The notes beneath the pieces were generated by a model. It saw only the letters and a program-made list of their open reading frames with translations. It was not told the origin of the DNA and made no database searches. From positions 14,280,001-14,344,000 of the forward strand of contig NC_072801.1 of assembly GCF_028583425.1 (NCBI RefSeq): a DNA stretch of 64,000 nucleotides, in the 5' to 3' direction. This DNA comes from Eublepharis macularius (lineage: Eukaryota > Chordata > Lepidosauria > Squamata > Eublepharidae). Position numbers and translations under genes: made by a program. Below, piece after piece: positions 34,183 to 45,075 of this stretch. How positions within the stretch are numbered: the first letter of the stretch is position 1; every line of letters begins with the position of its first letter.

Positions 34183-34394
34183 GCAGTGCAGTTGGGCTAG
34201 GATCTGAGAGACCTGGGTTCGAATCCCCACTCTGCCATGGAAGCTTGCTGGGTGTCTTTGGGCCACTCACACCTTTCAGCCTAAACTGCCTCACGGGGGG
34301 GATGTTGTGAGGATAAAATAGCGGTGGGGAGAGTACTGTTGTAAATTGCTTTGGGGAGAACAGCGGGCTATAAATATCTGCACAAATAAATAAG
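34183..34394 (+). repeat. tRNA-derived SINE, family B
   Basis: A clear B box (ggttcgaatcc, 34216-34226) is followed by ccactctgccatggaagctt, gctgggtgtctttgggccac, a tgttgtgaggataaaata block and a gggctataaatat...aaataaataag tail. Nearly full length. Confidence 0.85.
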
Positions 34395-35015
34395 TTCAGC
34401 TTAGTGGTATTGCTGGGCTATGCCATACAATCCATTTATTCACTATATTTTTATCTTCCATTTTGGTCCAAATTAGCTGCATTTTTCCAAAATCCTACAT
34501 GTCACAGGATGAAACACTCAGTACAAATGGCATTAACATGGCAATCCAGGTTACTTGAGGAGGGGGTTCAGACATGGAACCAGGCAAGATGGACAGGGCA
34601 GCTGCTCTCCACTTTCCTTCCAGTAATACCATTGATAACAACTAGGAGGAGGAGGAAAGTGAGTGCCCTGGACTGCGCTGTGTGCAGGCCAGTGGATGGC
34701 TTAGGCCTGGGGTTGCCTGCCCGTTTCCTCTTCCATCTGGCAACTGTAGTGTGTGTGTGTGGGGGGGGGGATGTCACAGGAGCAACTGCCAGGTGCTGAC
34801 TTGTAGAGTCCCAGTGTGTTTAAATAAGGAGTGGTTTTTTACTTCGCAGTCGTCCTGCCTCCTATAATGATTCTTGCCCAGTGAGCGGGATGGTAAAGAA
34901 ATGAGCTCACTGCTCTTGTTTATGTAAAGATCCAGAGGAGTTAGCCGTGTTAGTCTGTAGTAGCAAAATCAAAAAGAGTCCAGTAGCACCTTTAAGACTA
35001 ACCAATTTTATTGTA

Positions 35016-35054
35016 GCATAAGCTTTCGAGAATCAAGTTCTCTTCTTCAGATGC
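35016..35054 (-). ncRNA. Hammerhead core, AGCU version, left arm of PLE copy B
   Basis: Minus strand: GCAU (35054-35051), CUGAAGA (35050-35044), a GAGAA...UUCUC stem II, GAAA, AGCU, U, AUGC (ending 35016). The stem I strands GCAU and AUGC are fully complementary. Confidence 0.6.
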
Positions 35055-35234
35055 ATGATCCGAACTGGTCAAATACAGAAGAGGAGGGATGAGAGGGGAG
35101 AAAGAAGGGGACATATATCACAAGGAGACAGAATGCAATTAGCGTGGAGGCAGTCAAAACATTCCTTTGCTTGGAAATGTAAACATCTCCTTTTGGTGTG
35201 CAGTCCTCTTCTGTATTTGACCAGTTCGGATCAT

Positions 35235-35273
35235 GCATCTGACGAAGAGAACTTGATTCTCGAAAGCTTATGC
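35235..35273 (+). ncRNA. Hammerhead core, AGCU version, right arm of PLE copy B
   Basis: GCAU (35235-35238), CUGACGA (35239-35245), stem II GAGAA/UUCUC (35247-35251 with 35257-35261), GAAA (35262-35265), AGCU (35265-35268), cleavage-site U (35269) and AUGC (35270-35273), which pairs with GCAU. All core nucleotides that I can check are present. Confidence 0.65.
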
Positions 35274-35511
35274 TACAATAAAATTGGTTAGTCTTAAAGT
35301 TGCTACTGGACTCTTTTTGTTTATGTAAAGAAATCAGTGAAAATGTATCCCCTCCCCTATAGTGGGCACAATAGCCACGCTGCCCTTCTGCTCCATTGGT
35401 TTTCTTGCTGTACGCTTGTTACCGTCCTTCCCATATGAAAATTTTTCTTAGTTATAAAACTTTTAAGCTGATTCTCTCTCTCTGTCTCTCTGTGATTTAA
35501 GAAATCACCAA

Positions 35512-35810
35512 GTAAAGGTCAAGGTAGTCCCATGTGCAAGCACCGAGTCATTACTGACCTATGGGGGGACGTCACATCACGACGTTTTCTTGGCAGACTT
35601 GTTACGGGGTGGTTTGGCATTGCCTTCCCCAGTCATCTACACCTTACCCCAGGAAACTGGGTACTCAATTTACCGACCTCGGAAGGATGGAAGGCTGAGT
35701 CAACCTTGAGTCAGCTACCTGAACCCAGCTTCTGCTGGGATCGAACTCAGGTCGTGAGCAGAGCTTGGGCTGCAGTACTGCAGCTTACCACTCTGCGCCA
35801 CAGGGCAGTA
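35512..35810 (-). repeat. tRNA-derived SINE, family D, minus strand
   Basis: The minus strand starts with a tRNA-like head (ggtaagctgcagtactgcag) and a perfect B box GAGTTCGATCC (35748-35738 in plus coordinates). The body, in plus orientation, reads cgacgttttcttggcagact and attgccttccccagtcatct. Full length for a known squamate SINE type of about 300 bp. Confidence 0.8.
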
Positions 35811-36119
35811 TGCAGAAATTAAAAACCTGTGAGTTAATAAAATAAATTTTGGTGGCAGAATCTTGTTACAGAGCTGGTTGGCAGGTATTTTAACGCAGGT
35901 TCACAAAGCCAGGACCAGTATTTTGGCTGGGCTACTGGGGCTGTCACATCTAAGGCCATATTTGTCGTGTTCATGAGCACCCTCCGCTGATAAGTAGGCT
36001 GTGTGTCATAGACATGTTTGCGTTCTTATGGGTCAGGGAACAGGAGCAGCCGGATTGTTACCGATCTTATATTATGGGCAGACAGAGAAAACGCTCTTAA
36101 CTTCTTTTTATCTGTTTAG
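35811..36119. other. Unique sequence, no recognised feature
   Basis: Short interval between two SINEs. Nothing supported. Confidence 0.35.
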
Positions 36120-36345
36120 TGTATTTTAAACCCACATATTCTCCAAGGAGCTCAAAAGTGGCACGCGTCGTTTCCGCCTCTGCAGCAACGATAGGAGGGG
36201 GGGTTAGAAAGAGCAAGAGTGTGTAACTGGCCCAAGGTCACCCAGCAAGCTTCATGGCAGCTTGGGGGATTTGAACCCATGATCTCCTGGATCCCAATCT
36301 GAATCCCTAACCACTGTACCACACTGGATTGCATTAAATGAAGTC
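36120..36345 (-). repeat. Family B SINE, minus strand
   Basis: In plus orientation, cacatattctccaaggagct, ggcccaaggtcacccagcaa, gcttcatggcagcttggggg, atttgaacccatgatctcc (B box in reverse) and taaccactgtaccacactgg. Near full length. Confidence 0.8.
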
Positions 36346-37124
36346 TGTTCATTGCAAGCTACAGCGATGTCCACTGCACCACCTATGGAATTTGACTCAC
36401 TATAGAACTGAACTGCTTGCTTGATTCCTTTCCACAGGGGTCTCTTTGAAGGCCCTCAGGAGCTGTCTTGGAGTTCAGATTGCTTGTTTGAGTCATTCTT
36501 CCAGCCACTTTTCTTGCATTAACTTGCTGTATTCCCCCCCCCCTTTTTTTTTTTTACAGTTCATTTCTCTTGCTCTCCAAAGCCTGGTAGGTAATTGAAT
36601 AAGTCCAACGGTGGCAATTTCTTTTTCTCCTCCTTTGCTCCTTTATTTTTACTGTGCTAATTGCTCCCTTGATCTTTCTGCTGGTCCAGCACAAATCCAG
36701 ACAGTAAGAGGTGTATCTCCCTCTCCTCCATTTAAACAAAGGCATGTGCTTTTTCTCACACACCTGTCTAATCCCTAAAGTCAACCTTATTTTGGATTTT
36801 ACCCTGAGGGATGTGCTTCAGGCAACTGGAAGCTACCCAGAAGCTGTTTTGAAAAGCTTCCTGCAAGGTGCTTGTAGCAAAGAGTGTAGGGGTGTGGGAA
36901 GGCTTGTTTAAAAACCCCTGCTGTGCTGCCAATATTAGGAGAAGGGGACTTTTATGAAAATCCCGCCTCTGCTGTTCCCCTGTGCTCAAGAATTATCTTC
37001 CTGGACAAAAAAAAAAAATCACTATTAAAAATAATTTTGTTTATATAGGTAACCTCTGTATTAGATGCAGCCTTATATTCTGTTGCCGCTATTTACCCTG
37101 GAAGGGGTGTGTATGTTATGTGCC
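36346..37124. other. Unique sequence with T/C runs
   Basis: A CT-rich low-complexity run lies at 36533-36556 and an A-run at 37006-37018. No exon supported. Confidence 0.35.
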
Positions 37125-37330
37125 ATCAAGTCGCTTCCGAATGAATTAGTCGGAATCCTATGAATTAATGATCTCCAAACCGTCCCATCATTAACAGCCT
37201 TGCTCAGGTCTTGCAAACTGAAGGCTGTGGCTTCTTCTATTCAGTCAACCCATCCCCTGTTGGGTTTCCTCTTTTCTGGTAGCTTGTTATGTGTTAGGGC
37301 TATAATAGACAGAGGCCAGGGATAACAGTC
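37125..37330 (-). repeat. RTE/BovB-like repeat fragment
   Basis: The run catcaagtcgcttccgaatg, aatcctatgaattaatgatc, cagccttgctcaggtcttgc and ggcttcttctattcagtcaa, then ccatcccctgttgggtttcc resembles a repeat widely seen in squamates that I link to RTE/BovB-type LINEs. Strand and class are tentative. Confidence 0.45.
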
Positions 37331-38459
37331 TGTCCACTACATCACACTGGCTCTCATATAAGCATGTGGATTCAATCATTAATTGCTCAATTAGTAACGA
37401 AAGATTGAATAATGTGGTTGCTTAACTGGGCATTTGTAATGCAGATGCACCTTCTTGCTCATCTTTTTTAAAGTTACTGGCTTGTCCCACTGCTCTGCTC
37501 AGTCAGATTGGAAGCCTTCATCCCCTCAAAGAGGCTCTTATGCAGAAGGAGCAGCATGTTGAAAGCCATTTTTAATCAAGGCAGATGGCAGTCCTTGTGC
37601 TAATTCATACCAATTAAATTCCAATAGCCAGTCTGCTGTAGGGGTTGATTTGGGGGGATGTATGGCTGTGCATGAGAGAGTAGGGGAAAGATGCCACCCC
37701 AATCCTTTTCTCATCAGCATATTAATTCTAGAATGATTCTTTGTTCAGGCTTTTATGATGTTAGATTGACTAAAATACTTTAGAAGCTAATAGATTAACA
37801 AGATAAAAGCCTTTCCACATTGGAATTTATTTTTTCCGTTGAGGAAGCCCTGCTGATTTACTGTGGGAATCCCTGGATGTTATAGAGCACTGTGGGATTT
37901 TTTATGGAACATGAGCCTGGCTGACACAATACACTTGCCTGGTGTGTTGTGGGTGTGCATGAGCTAAATGTGATGATGTTCCACAACGTACCCTGAAACA
38001 GCAGTATTTCAGGGGAGGTTCAGATGCCGTTAGCAAGCAGTTATGCAGGCAAAGTTTCCGTGCTGTTTAAAATTCTTCTCCTACAATCTTTGAGACGTTC
38101 TGGGGTCCCTCTGAACACAGTCTGGAAAACTTCTGAATTTCCTTGTTCTTGCATGCCTATCCCCAGCACTGCTCAACTGAACTGCAGTGTGACAAGAGGA
38201 GCTAAAATCTAACCCCTCTATAACTTGGAAACTGGCCATTTTACACTCTGTGACTGTTCTCCCTCATCTAAAATTGAATAATTTAAGTGAAGTGTAACAC
38301 ACTGGTAATCTCTGGCACCATCCCCATCTTAGAAATGTCACTTCATTGTTTTTTTTTTTAAAAAAAAACATCTTATTTCTTTCTTTTGTCTTTCCTCTTC
38401 CCCTTTGCCTCTTGTCTCTCTCTCTCTTTTTTGGTGTGTGTGTTTTTCCCCCCAATCAG
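37331..38459. other. Unique intron-like sequence upstream of the candidate exon
   Basis: No repeat recognised. The right end is T/C-rich (38390-38459) and forms the polypyrimidine tract of the exon at 38460. AT-rich blocks around 37380-37800 carry several ATTA cores, suggestive but unproven as enhancer-like DNA. Confidence 0.35.
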
Positions 38460-38504
38460 CATCCGCCTCTCTTTCGCCAGTGTTGGAAACCTTTACGCCA
38501 ATCC

Positions 38505-38561
38505 ATGCTGCAGTTCTGCACCTTTTCTGACCGACCACTCGTGCCGCTGGCTTGGACCTAA
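38505..38561 (+). promoter_or_regulatory. Upstream ORF of 18 codons in the candidate exon
   Basis: ATG at 38505 opens MLQFCTFSDRPLVPLAWT and stops at 38561, 40 bases before the main ATG. If the exon is a 5' UTR/start exon, this uORF would be read first and could lower translation of the main frame. Confidence 0.4.
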
Positions 38562-38601
38562 CTGAGGATAAATCTCAGCCCAGCCAGGGTTGGGGGGAGC
38601 A

Positions 38602-38777
38602 ATGGGCAGCTCGGCCTCCTCGCTGGCCGCTGAGACAGAGTCGGACCGTGGCTTCAGCGGGCCAGCCTATCCAGGGCACTTGGCTGCCAGTTGGTGTAGA
38701 AGTAGCCACGGTGGCCCGGTTTGGGAAAGTGCCCTTATAACACGGCAGCAGCAGCACGTGAATCCCCGGGCACGAAG
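38602..38777 (+). CDS. Candidate first coding exon (partial CDS), MGSSASS protein
   Basis: The exon probably spans 38460-38777. It follows a long pyrimidine tract ending ccccccaatcag and ends CACGAAG|GTAAGA, a strong donor. The ATG at 38602 (context gagcaATGGG, with G at -3 and G at +4) starts MGSSASSLAAETESDRGFSG and continues for 58 complete codons plus two bases, so the intron would be phase 2. Gly2 followed by Ser at position 6 fits the N-myristoylation pattern and suggests membrane association. The rest is Ser/Gly/Pro-rich and probably disordered, ending ALITRQQQHVNPRAR. Local GC is higher than in the flanks. I do not recognise the gene. Unspliced reading stops at TAA 38779-38781. It could also be an alternative or untranslated exon. 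The next exon must lie to the right and was not found. Confidence 0.45.
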
Positions 38778-41377
38778 GTAAGAAAGCGGGGGGAGGAGCT
38801 TGCTCTCATACCTCTCAGCTCTGTCCTAGACACACATCCACCCACCGTAGAGGCTGAATTGCTAACCTTTGTCCTTGCATGTTGGAGCCACAGTCCTGTG
38901 GAAGACAGCGACACATGTTTGTTTCCTCGTAGCCAGCTGTGCTTTAGGAAAGAGCTTCCTCCACCCAAATTCACTCGTCCCATTCCGATCAGCAACAGAT
39001 TACAATCACCCACTTGAAGTCTGAGGTCTCAGAAAGGCTAGATTAGTATTTCAACCACTTTAGAAGCCAGCATCCATTTTTAGGAGCCATTATCAAACTT
39101 CTTGGTGCCTCTTTGGGGCAAGGATGGAGACGAGTATTTCAGAGTCCTAGGTGACAGCAAGCCTGAATTTTTCCAACCAGGAGTTCCAGTGCCTCTTAAA
39201 TAGATCACTCTTTATTTGCTTTTATAGGAACTTATTTGCAAGCTTCTGACTTCTTGCTATAAAATCAGTCACTATCCCTCACATAGGGTTTTCCGTAGTA
39301 GGGCTAGACCTTGCATTCAGATGGGATGACAAACCTTAGACTGCCTTGGACTTGCACAAACAGGGGATGACTGAGAGGAAAAAACAGCCCTGGAAAAGGA
39401 GGGAGAAAAGAGCCTGCCCAGCCAGCTCTGTGCCACGCGTGGCTTGGCCTGGTTCCTCGTTCACCTTGCAGGGCAAGGCAAGGGGCACCATCTTAGGGCA
39501 GATTGCGCCTGCCCTATGGGGCGAGGGCTGCCCCTTGCTTGAGATTGGGGTGGTCCCTGGGAGGGGGCAGTCCCCCAAGCCAACAGCCCACCTGGACTTT
39601 CCCAGTGGCCTTAAGTCCCCTGCACAGCTCGTTCTTGCGCTTCTGCCTCCCCTCAGGCACAGATGGCAATGGAAAAGCTTCCAAGTTGGGAACCCTTCAG
39701 TCCAACTCCAGTTTGCTAGAACACCTGAATGCAGGCAACTTTGCCAAATTACTAAGGGTTTTGTCTTCTCCCCATCGGCTGGAGTTGTAAAAGCATAGGT
39801 TGATCCCAGTTTAGAATAGTAGCTTGTGAGGATGAAAAGATCCACCAGGCACCTGCATTCCTTGATATCTCCATTCCTAGCATCTTAGGTAACAAGTATT
39901 GGGAAATCTCTCTCTGCAGCTCTCTGAGCTGCAGAACATGCTGGCTGCCATCTAGGTTTGGGTACAGCCGCTCATGGCTCTGCTTTAACCCTGAACTGAT
40001 TTCCGCTTCACGGTAGGCAAGGAATGCGTCTCCTGGCTTCTCTCCATTAGAGATGCCTGCTTACAAGGGACTGTATGTGGCAATAGAGGACGGAAGCATT
40101 TCTACCCGAAGTAGGCCTCAAGATCAATTGTCATGGAGAGAATTTTTGCTACACCTTGTCGTGATTTCCTCTCCGATGAAACGTCCCACTCAGACAGCTG
40201 GTTAATTAATGTGCAGCCCTGTTCAGCCCCCTCCCTCATCCCGCCCACCTGCACATTGCTTCGCCCCACAGTTGAAATCAGCCTCCCCGAGGATGTTGGT
40301 ATCCTGCCTTGGGTCTCTGGCAGGTTGAGAGGTATGTCGAAAGCAGCTAAGAATGTGCTATCCGGGAGTGTGTGCGTGGCGGGGGGGCACCTTGGCTTTG
40401 GAAAGCTTGCCGTGTTGAGCGCTAAGAATATTGAAGCCTCTGATTAGTGCTGCTTTTTATAGCTTTATGTGTGTGTGCGCGCGCACGTGTGCACGCCTGT
40501 GCCCTTCTTAGCCTGTATGGAAATTGCTGCTTGTCTAAAAACAGCAGTTTGTCTGCAAACCGGCTTGGACTGTGTTCGCTGTGTATATATTTGTGGTACA
40601 CGCTTTCCCCCTCTTGCCTGTTGCTGTGAGCCCCAAGGGGTTTATCGCTTGCAGCTTCTACAGCCTGGGCTTTGGGGGGGGGGCCTCACCCCGTGGCAAA
40701 TTAATCTGCTTTTTGTTTCTCTCTTTCAGCTTGCCCTTGAATTTCTGATCAGATTTTTCAGTGGTGGCAACCCGAGTGGTTTTTGTGTCTTGTGATCAGG
40801 CCGTCGGAAATGCTGAAAAGGAAGTTTCATATCCCTTCTGGGAGTTTTGTATAAGCCCTGCCACTTCGGGGTCACGTGCCCCTGTTTTTGAGTTGCATTC
40901 CCCCCCTCCCCCACACCTTTTCCTTTTGACTGAGTTTTCAGAAACTTCCCATGACAAAGAGGAAGTGGCATAACGCAGATAAAGGGATGTCTCCTGCAGA
41001 TCAAATTGTGGGTATTGGGGCTCGGGAAGCAGAGTGTATGGATTGCAGGCGGTTGGCTAACAGGCTTGCAAGGAGTGATATGCATGTAGCAAGATTCTGG
41101 GAGATTAGCTCTTCCTGCGCCCCACAACCATTTTGGCATCTGCTGATTGGCGCCTGCTAACAATTTCCACATATCTAGTCTTTTTGTGCATTAAAAAAGG
41201 GGGAAAAAACCTTGGTAGAGAAGTGGTGCATCGTGGGATGGCAGAGCTTGGACTTTGAAGGAGAGTGAGGAGGTAGGTAGTGATCTACTTGTCGGTGGGC
41301 TGCGGGTACCAGGAAGGCTGAAATCTGGTGAAGAAGGTTTGTTTGGGGATGTGTGCGGTAGAGAGAGAGAGAGGAGC
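38778..41377. other. Intron-like sequence after the candidate exon
   Basis: Overlapping frames of up to 169 codons on opposite strands at 39336-39845 share the same GC-rich patch and have no splice or domain support. A GT/GC alternating run lies at 40467-40496 and G-runs at 40380-40387 and 40673-40682. No further exon could be assigned. Confidence 0.35.
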
Positions 41378-41751
41378 CAGGGCTCATTTCGAGGGGGAAC
41401 ACGCAGGAACGCAGTTCCGGCAGTTCCCCAAAGAGGTCACATGTCAGGTGGCCCTGCCCACCTGACTCTCGGCCATTTTGGGCCCATTTCGTCCTGGATT
41501 GGGGACAAAACGGCCCGGATCGGGCCTCTGACGGATGGTGGATTACTCTCCTGTTCAGCAGTGGCCCAATTTCAGTCCTGAATGGCCAGGATTGGGTCCA
41601 AAACAGCCAGGATAGGTGATGTCAGGGGGTGTGGCATATGCAAATCAGTTACGCTAATGACACATTTCTAGTGCTCTTAAGGGGCGTGGGCATATGCTAA
41701 TGAGTTATGCTAATGAGCTCCTCCAGCTCTTTTTCTACAAAATGACCCCTG
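41378..41751 (+). mobile_element. Non-autonomous hAT element, family 2
   Basis: The terminal inverted repeats match: CAGGGCTCATTT at the left and AAATGACCCCTG at the right. The flanks gagaggagc and gagagagc resemble a TSD if one base has been lost. The interior has repeated ccaattt/ccaggattgg/aaaac(a/g)gcc motifs and, near the right end, four octamer-like sites. No transposase. Confidence 0.7.
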
Positions 41752-41939
41752 GAGAGAGCTATTCTGCAGTAGCGGCTCACCAAAGCACTGCTGCTGAAGG
41801 CAACATGAATTTTATCTGCACATGGAATTGCTTGGGTATCACAGCCCTGGTCGCTACCATTTTGACTCCTCCTCTGAAGGAGCTGGGGAGGGAAGGGTAG
41901 GTCCTATCATATTTCTCCTTGCACCAATTCTGTCCAGCC

Positions 41940-42040
41940 ACTTAGCCTAGGACTCAGCTGCTTATCCCAAGGCCATTCAGAGAGCTTTGTGGATCTTCTG
42001 CAGAGATTTGAACTTGGGCCTCCTTGATGCAATAACTTCC
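41940..42040 (-). repeat. Family B SINE fragment, minus strand
   Basis: In plus orientation, cttatcccaaggccattcag and gagatttgaacttgggcctc (B box in reverse) match family B. Short and diverged. Confidence 0.4.
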
Positions 42041-43395
42041 AGTTGATGTGAGCAGAGCTGAGCTGAGCCGTGTCTGGGTGGCTGCCGGTCCCTCTGTTTG
42101 GGGCAAGCCTGTGTCCTGGTCTGCACATGGTTTGCAGTTTGGCTTGTGTTCCTGTTTGCTTGACAGAGGGGCAGCCCTGCGAGTTTGCTTATGCAACCTT
42201 TTTGAAGCTTTCCTGAAAACTCTTTTTTGCAAGAAGTTCCCCCTCCCCCTAAGAAGCTGACATTGAAAAATGGCAGATGTAACTAGCCAGCAGGGCCGGC
42301 CTGGTTGTAACCTGAATACTTTCCAACGGATCAAAAAAAGAAAAGAAAAGTGTGTGTTAAAAGTAAAGGAAGGAGCCCAGATAAAAGGGAAAATGCATTC
42401 CCCACCTGCTCTATGTATACTTGCAGAGTTTTTGATCTGGAGACATGTTGCATAGGAAATGTGTAAGGGCCTTGAAGAAAGAGCCATTTGAGGTCTGCCA
42501 AGAAAAATCGAATGGGACGACAGTGTCTCTTTTAAGGCATCGGCAGAGAGGAATAATTCAGAAGTCTCAGTAGAGCTGCTGGCACCTTTTCAATCAGAAG
42601 AGTGCTTTACAGTTTGCATTTCAAGGCAGATGGCATGACGGCGTGGGGCAAAGGCTGTGGAATCAGTATCCTGATCAAGGTGTATAAACAGTGTTGAGTT
42701 TTCTTTCTCTTCTTTTTTCCTTAACTTAATAGCAGAGCAAACAAACTTGAGCGCAGGGAGTTTGCCTTCTGCCAGCTTTTGTTAGCCCGGCTTTTGAATG
42801 CACTGTTTCAAAGAGCCGTCGCCCGATAGGAAGCAAATCTGGCGCTGCACCGAGAATCTGAGGCTGGCAGTCAACTTGGCTTTCCCTCTTATCAGTAAAG
42901 CCAGCCTGTGAATTCAATCAGTAGGCCTGCAAAAGGCATCTCTGCTGATTGTGTTTCGCCGGACCAGCACGGGGCCAAGGTTTTTCCAGGCCGAGCCTGC
43001 GAAAGCGAGGCAGGCGCCTTCCATTTTGTGTTTGTCCAGGAGAATGCAGGAGCTGTTGAGAGACTCTTGGGAAGGCGGCAGAGGAAGCATGCGGCCAAGA
43101 GGGTTGTGGCCGATTTGCTTTTGTGTTGCAACGTGATTTGCGTAGATTGTCTGTAATTGCAAACACACACACAAACACACCAGCAGGGCCCCTTGTGTTG
43201 GCTTGATTCATGCTATGTGTCTGACGATGTGGCCTCCTTAGACTGTGTATTTGATAGGATGTGTCTTCCAGACAGCTCTTACTTTACTTCAAACCTTGTG
43301 GCACAGGTTTATTGTGGAATACGCTGTTTTGGTACAATCTGCTTCATCAGCCTGCATGAGGTGGTAGATGGAGAGGGGGGGAGGATTGTAAATGT
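42041..43395. other. Unique sequence, GC-richer than average
   Basis: Multiple short frames overlap on both strands at 42890-43210, around a GC-richer patch. There is a CA-type run near 43160-43180. No exon with good splice sites was found. Confidence 0.35.
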
Positions 43396-43640
43396 CAGGA
43401 TCAAAGAGTCCTAGATTTGGAAGCGGCCATCCAGTCCAATCTCCTGCTTGGTGCAGGAAATCCATGGCCCGAGCATCCTCAACAGATGGACCTCCAACCC
43501 CTCCTTGAAAACATCCAGTGGGAGAGAGCCTTTCCCACCCCGTGGGAGGAACTTCCCTCCAATGTTCCATTGAGATGTATCTTAAGTCCATTAAATCTAG
43601 TCTTCTCCTCTGGAGCAGCCGACAGCAAGTCAAACCGTGA
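43396..43640 (-). repeat. CR1 LINE fragment, minus strand
   Basis: In plus orientation, agagtcctagatttggaagc, ggccatccagtccaatctcc, caacccctccttgaaaacat and a ggaacttccctccaatg block are the reverse complement of a CR1 3' region. 5' truncated. Confidence 0.75.
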
Positions 43641-43954
43641 AACACGAGAATTGCAAGACCGTGCCATTTTGATGTAAAAATCAAAGGAGTGGGATTTAAT
43701 TTGTTAAGCATACAATCATATTTGTGCCCTGACCCAACTTGATTTATGTTATTGCTTTTGTACTCCCCCTTCCTGCCACTGTGGAACTCAAAACTGCATA
43801 CGTGGCGTTCCTGGGAGGCCATCCTAGATCCAGTCCTGTTTAGCTTCAGCAAAGGTTGCTTGGTCAAACTCCATTGAGTTGTGTCATTTGAATGCAGATC
43901 ACGACCACCAAACCAACTACGCTTTGGAGCTAGCTGGTGATTGACAATATGCAC

Positions 43955-44130
43955 TATTTATTTATTGCATTTCTAGACTGCCCTACCCGTCAGATGGGCT
44001 CAGGGCGGTGTGACAACATACAATTAATAACATAGTTTAAAAACAATAAAAACATTAAAACACTATTCCATATACAATAAAAATTTCTCAATTGGCGGAT
44101 ATAAATATTAAAATACAGCATTTTAGGCGC
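43955..44130 (-). repeat. LINE 3' end, minus strand
   Basis: In plus orientation, tttatttattgcatttctag, actgccctacccgtcagatg and ggctcagggcggtgtgacaa followed by A-rich sequence. This is the reverse complement of an L2/CR1-grade LINE tail. Confidence 0.6.
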
Positions 44131-44360
44131 AGGGCTTGGCTCTTACATCAAGCCCTGCGTCACACTTATGAGCTCCTGCATGAGCTCATGAGCTCCACTA
44201 ATTGTGGTTGGCTGTGACTTCTGCATTTATTAGCCACAGTTGAACTTGCACCTCCCTTTGTGGCTGCCTGATCTCAGAGGTGGCAGTTACGGTACTTTGC
44301 AGGGAGCAGGAAAATTGTAGTGTCCTCACAACCCAGGATTTGGTACTCACGGGATGGGTT

Positions 44361-44560
44361 AAGGCTCAGCGGCAGAGCATCTGCTTTGCCTACAGAGGTT
44401 CCCTGGTGCCAGCCCGGCATTTCCACTTTAGAGGATTAGATGGTAGGTGGTGTGAAAGACCTTTCATGTAGACCCTGGATAGCAACCGCCAGTCAAAGTA
44501 GACAAGACTGACCATGATAGAGCAATGGTCTTAATATAAAGCACTTCATGTGTTCGTCGG
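44361..44560 (+). repeat. tRNA-derived SINE, family A
   Basis: ggctcagcggcagagcatct, a degenerate B box region, ggtgtgaaagacctttcatg, agtagacaagactgaccatg and taaagcacttcatgtg in family order. Confidence 0.75.
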
Positions 44561-44714
44561 CTGGCTGAACAGTATTGGCACAAGGCCCAGGTTATTCTGT
44601 TGTCTGAATTCAGCCTTGTTCTGAAACTAGACAATGGGAAAACATGAGACAGGCTTGGAAAATATTTATTATGTATGTTTTGAAAACGGTGATGGAAAAA
44701 ATGTGGGCTTTTCT

Positions 44715-44960
44715 CCTTGTTTATGTATGTATGTATGTATAGACAGCCTTTCTCACTGAGACTCAAGGCGGATTACATAGTGAGATTAGTGCAATCATTA
44801 TTGGGGACATTTCCATAAACAATGCATAGGGTAAATAAATACAAGTTTACAAAGACATAGCATTAGCAAGGATCCAATAGAGAATTGAAGAAATGCTGAA
44901 ACAGAACATAATCAATTCTAGGACATGAAGTACATGGAGTATATAGGTTTTGCACCTATA
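44715..44960 (-). repeat. LINE-like 3' end, minus strand, with TATG repeat
   Basis: A (TATG)n run (about 44719-44740) leads into agacagcctttctcactgag, actcaaggcggattacatag and gggtaaataaatacaag. This is the same family as 31513-31600. Confidence 0.5.
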
Positions 44961-45075
44961 AGGACTAGAAAGCTGTTTTTTTTTTAAATGAAAGATACAG
45001 TTCTCAGGTGTCTTTTCTCCCACCCCTACACCTCTGAGTGCTAAGAGGAAAAAGGCTAGATGGAATGCTCTATTG

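Larger units (their letters stand above)
34931..35317 (+). mobile_element. Penelope-like inverted dimer, copy B, with two hammerheads
   Basis: It is flanked by up to 15 bp of direct repeat, ttgtttatgtaaaga (34916-34930 and 35317-35331). The left arm starts tccagaggagttagccgtgt and runs through ccagtagcacctttaagact and agctttcgagaatc. The right arm is the near-perfect reverse complement and ends ggactctttttg. The arms are separated by about 100 unique bases. Each arm carries a complete hammerhead core on its own strand. No protein is encoded. Confidence 0.75.

Noticed and set aside
34216..34226. tRNA gene (B box present)
   Set aside because: The B boxes here belong to SINE heads. No complete cloverleaf with acceptor and anticodon stems could be drawn.
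39336..39845. Opposing ORFs of 169 and 150 codons
   Set aside because: They occupy the same GC-rich patch on opposite strands, have no good splice sites, and neither resembles a known family.
43289..43954. 221-codon minus-strand ORF
   Set aside because: It overlaps a CR1 fragment (43396-43640) for much of its length and shows no domain or splice support.
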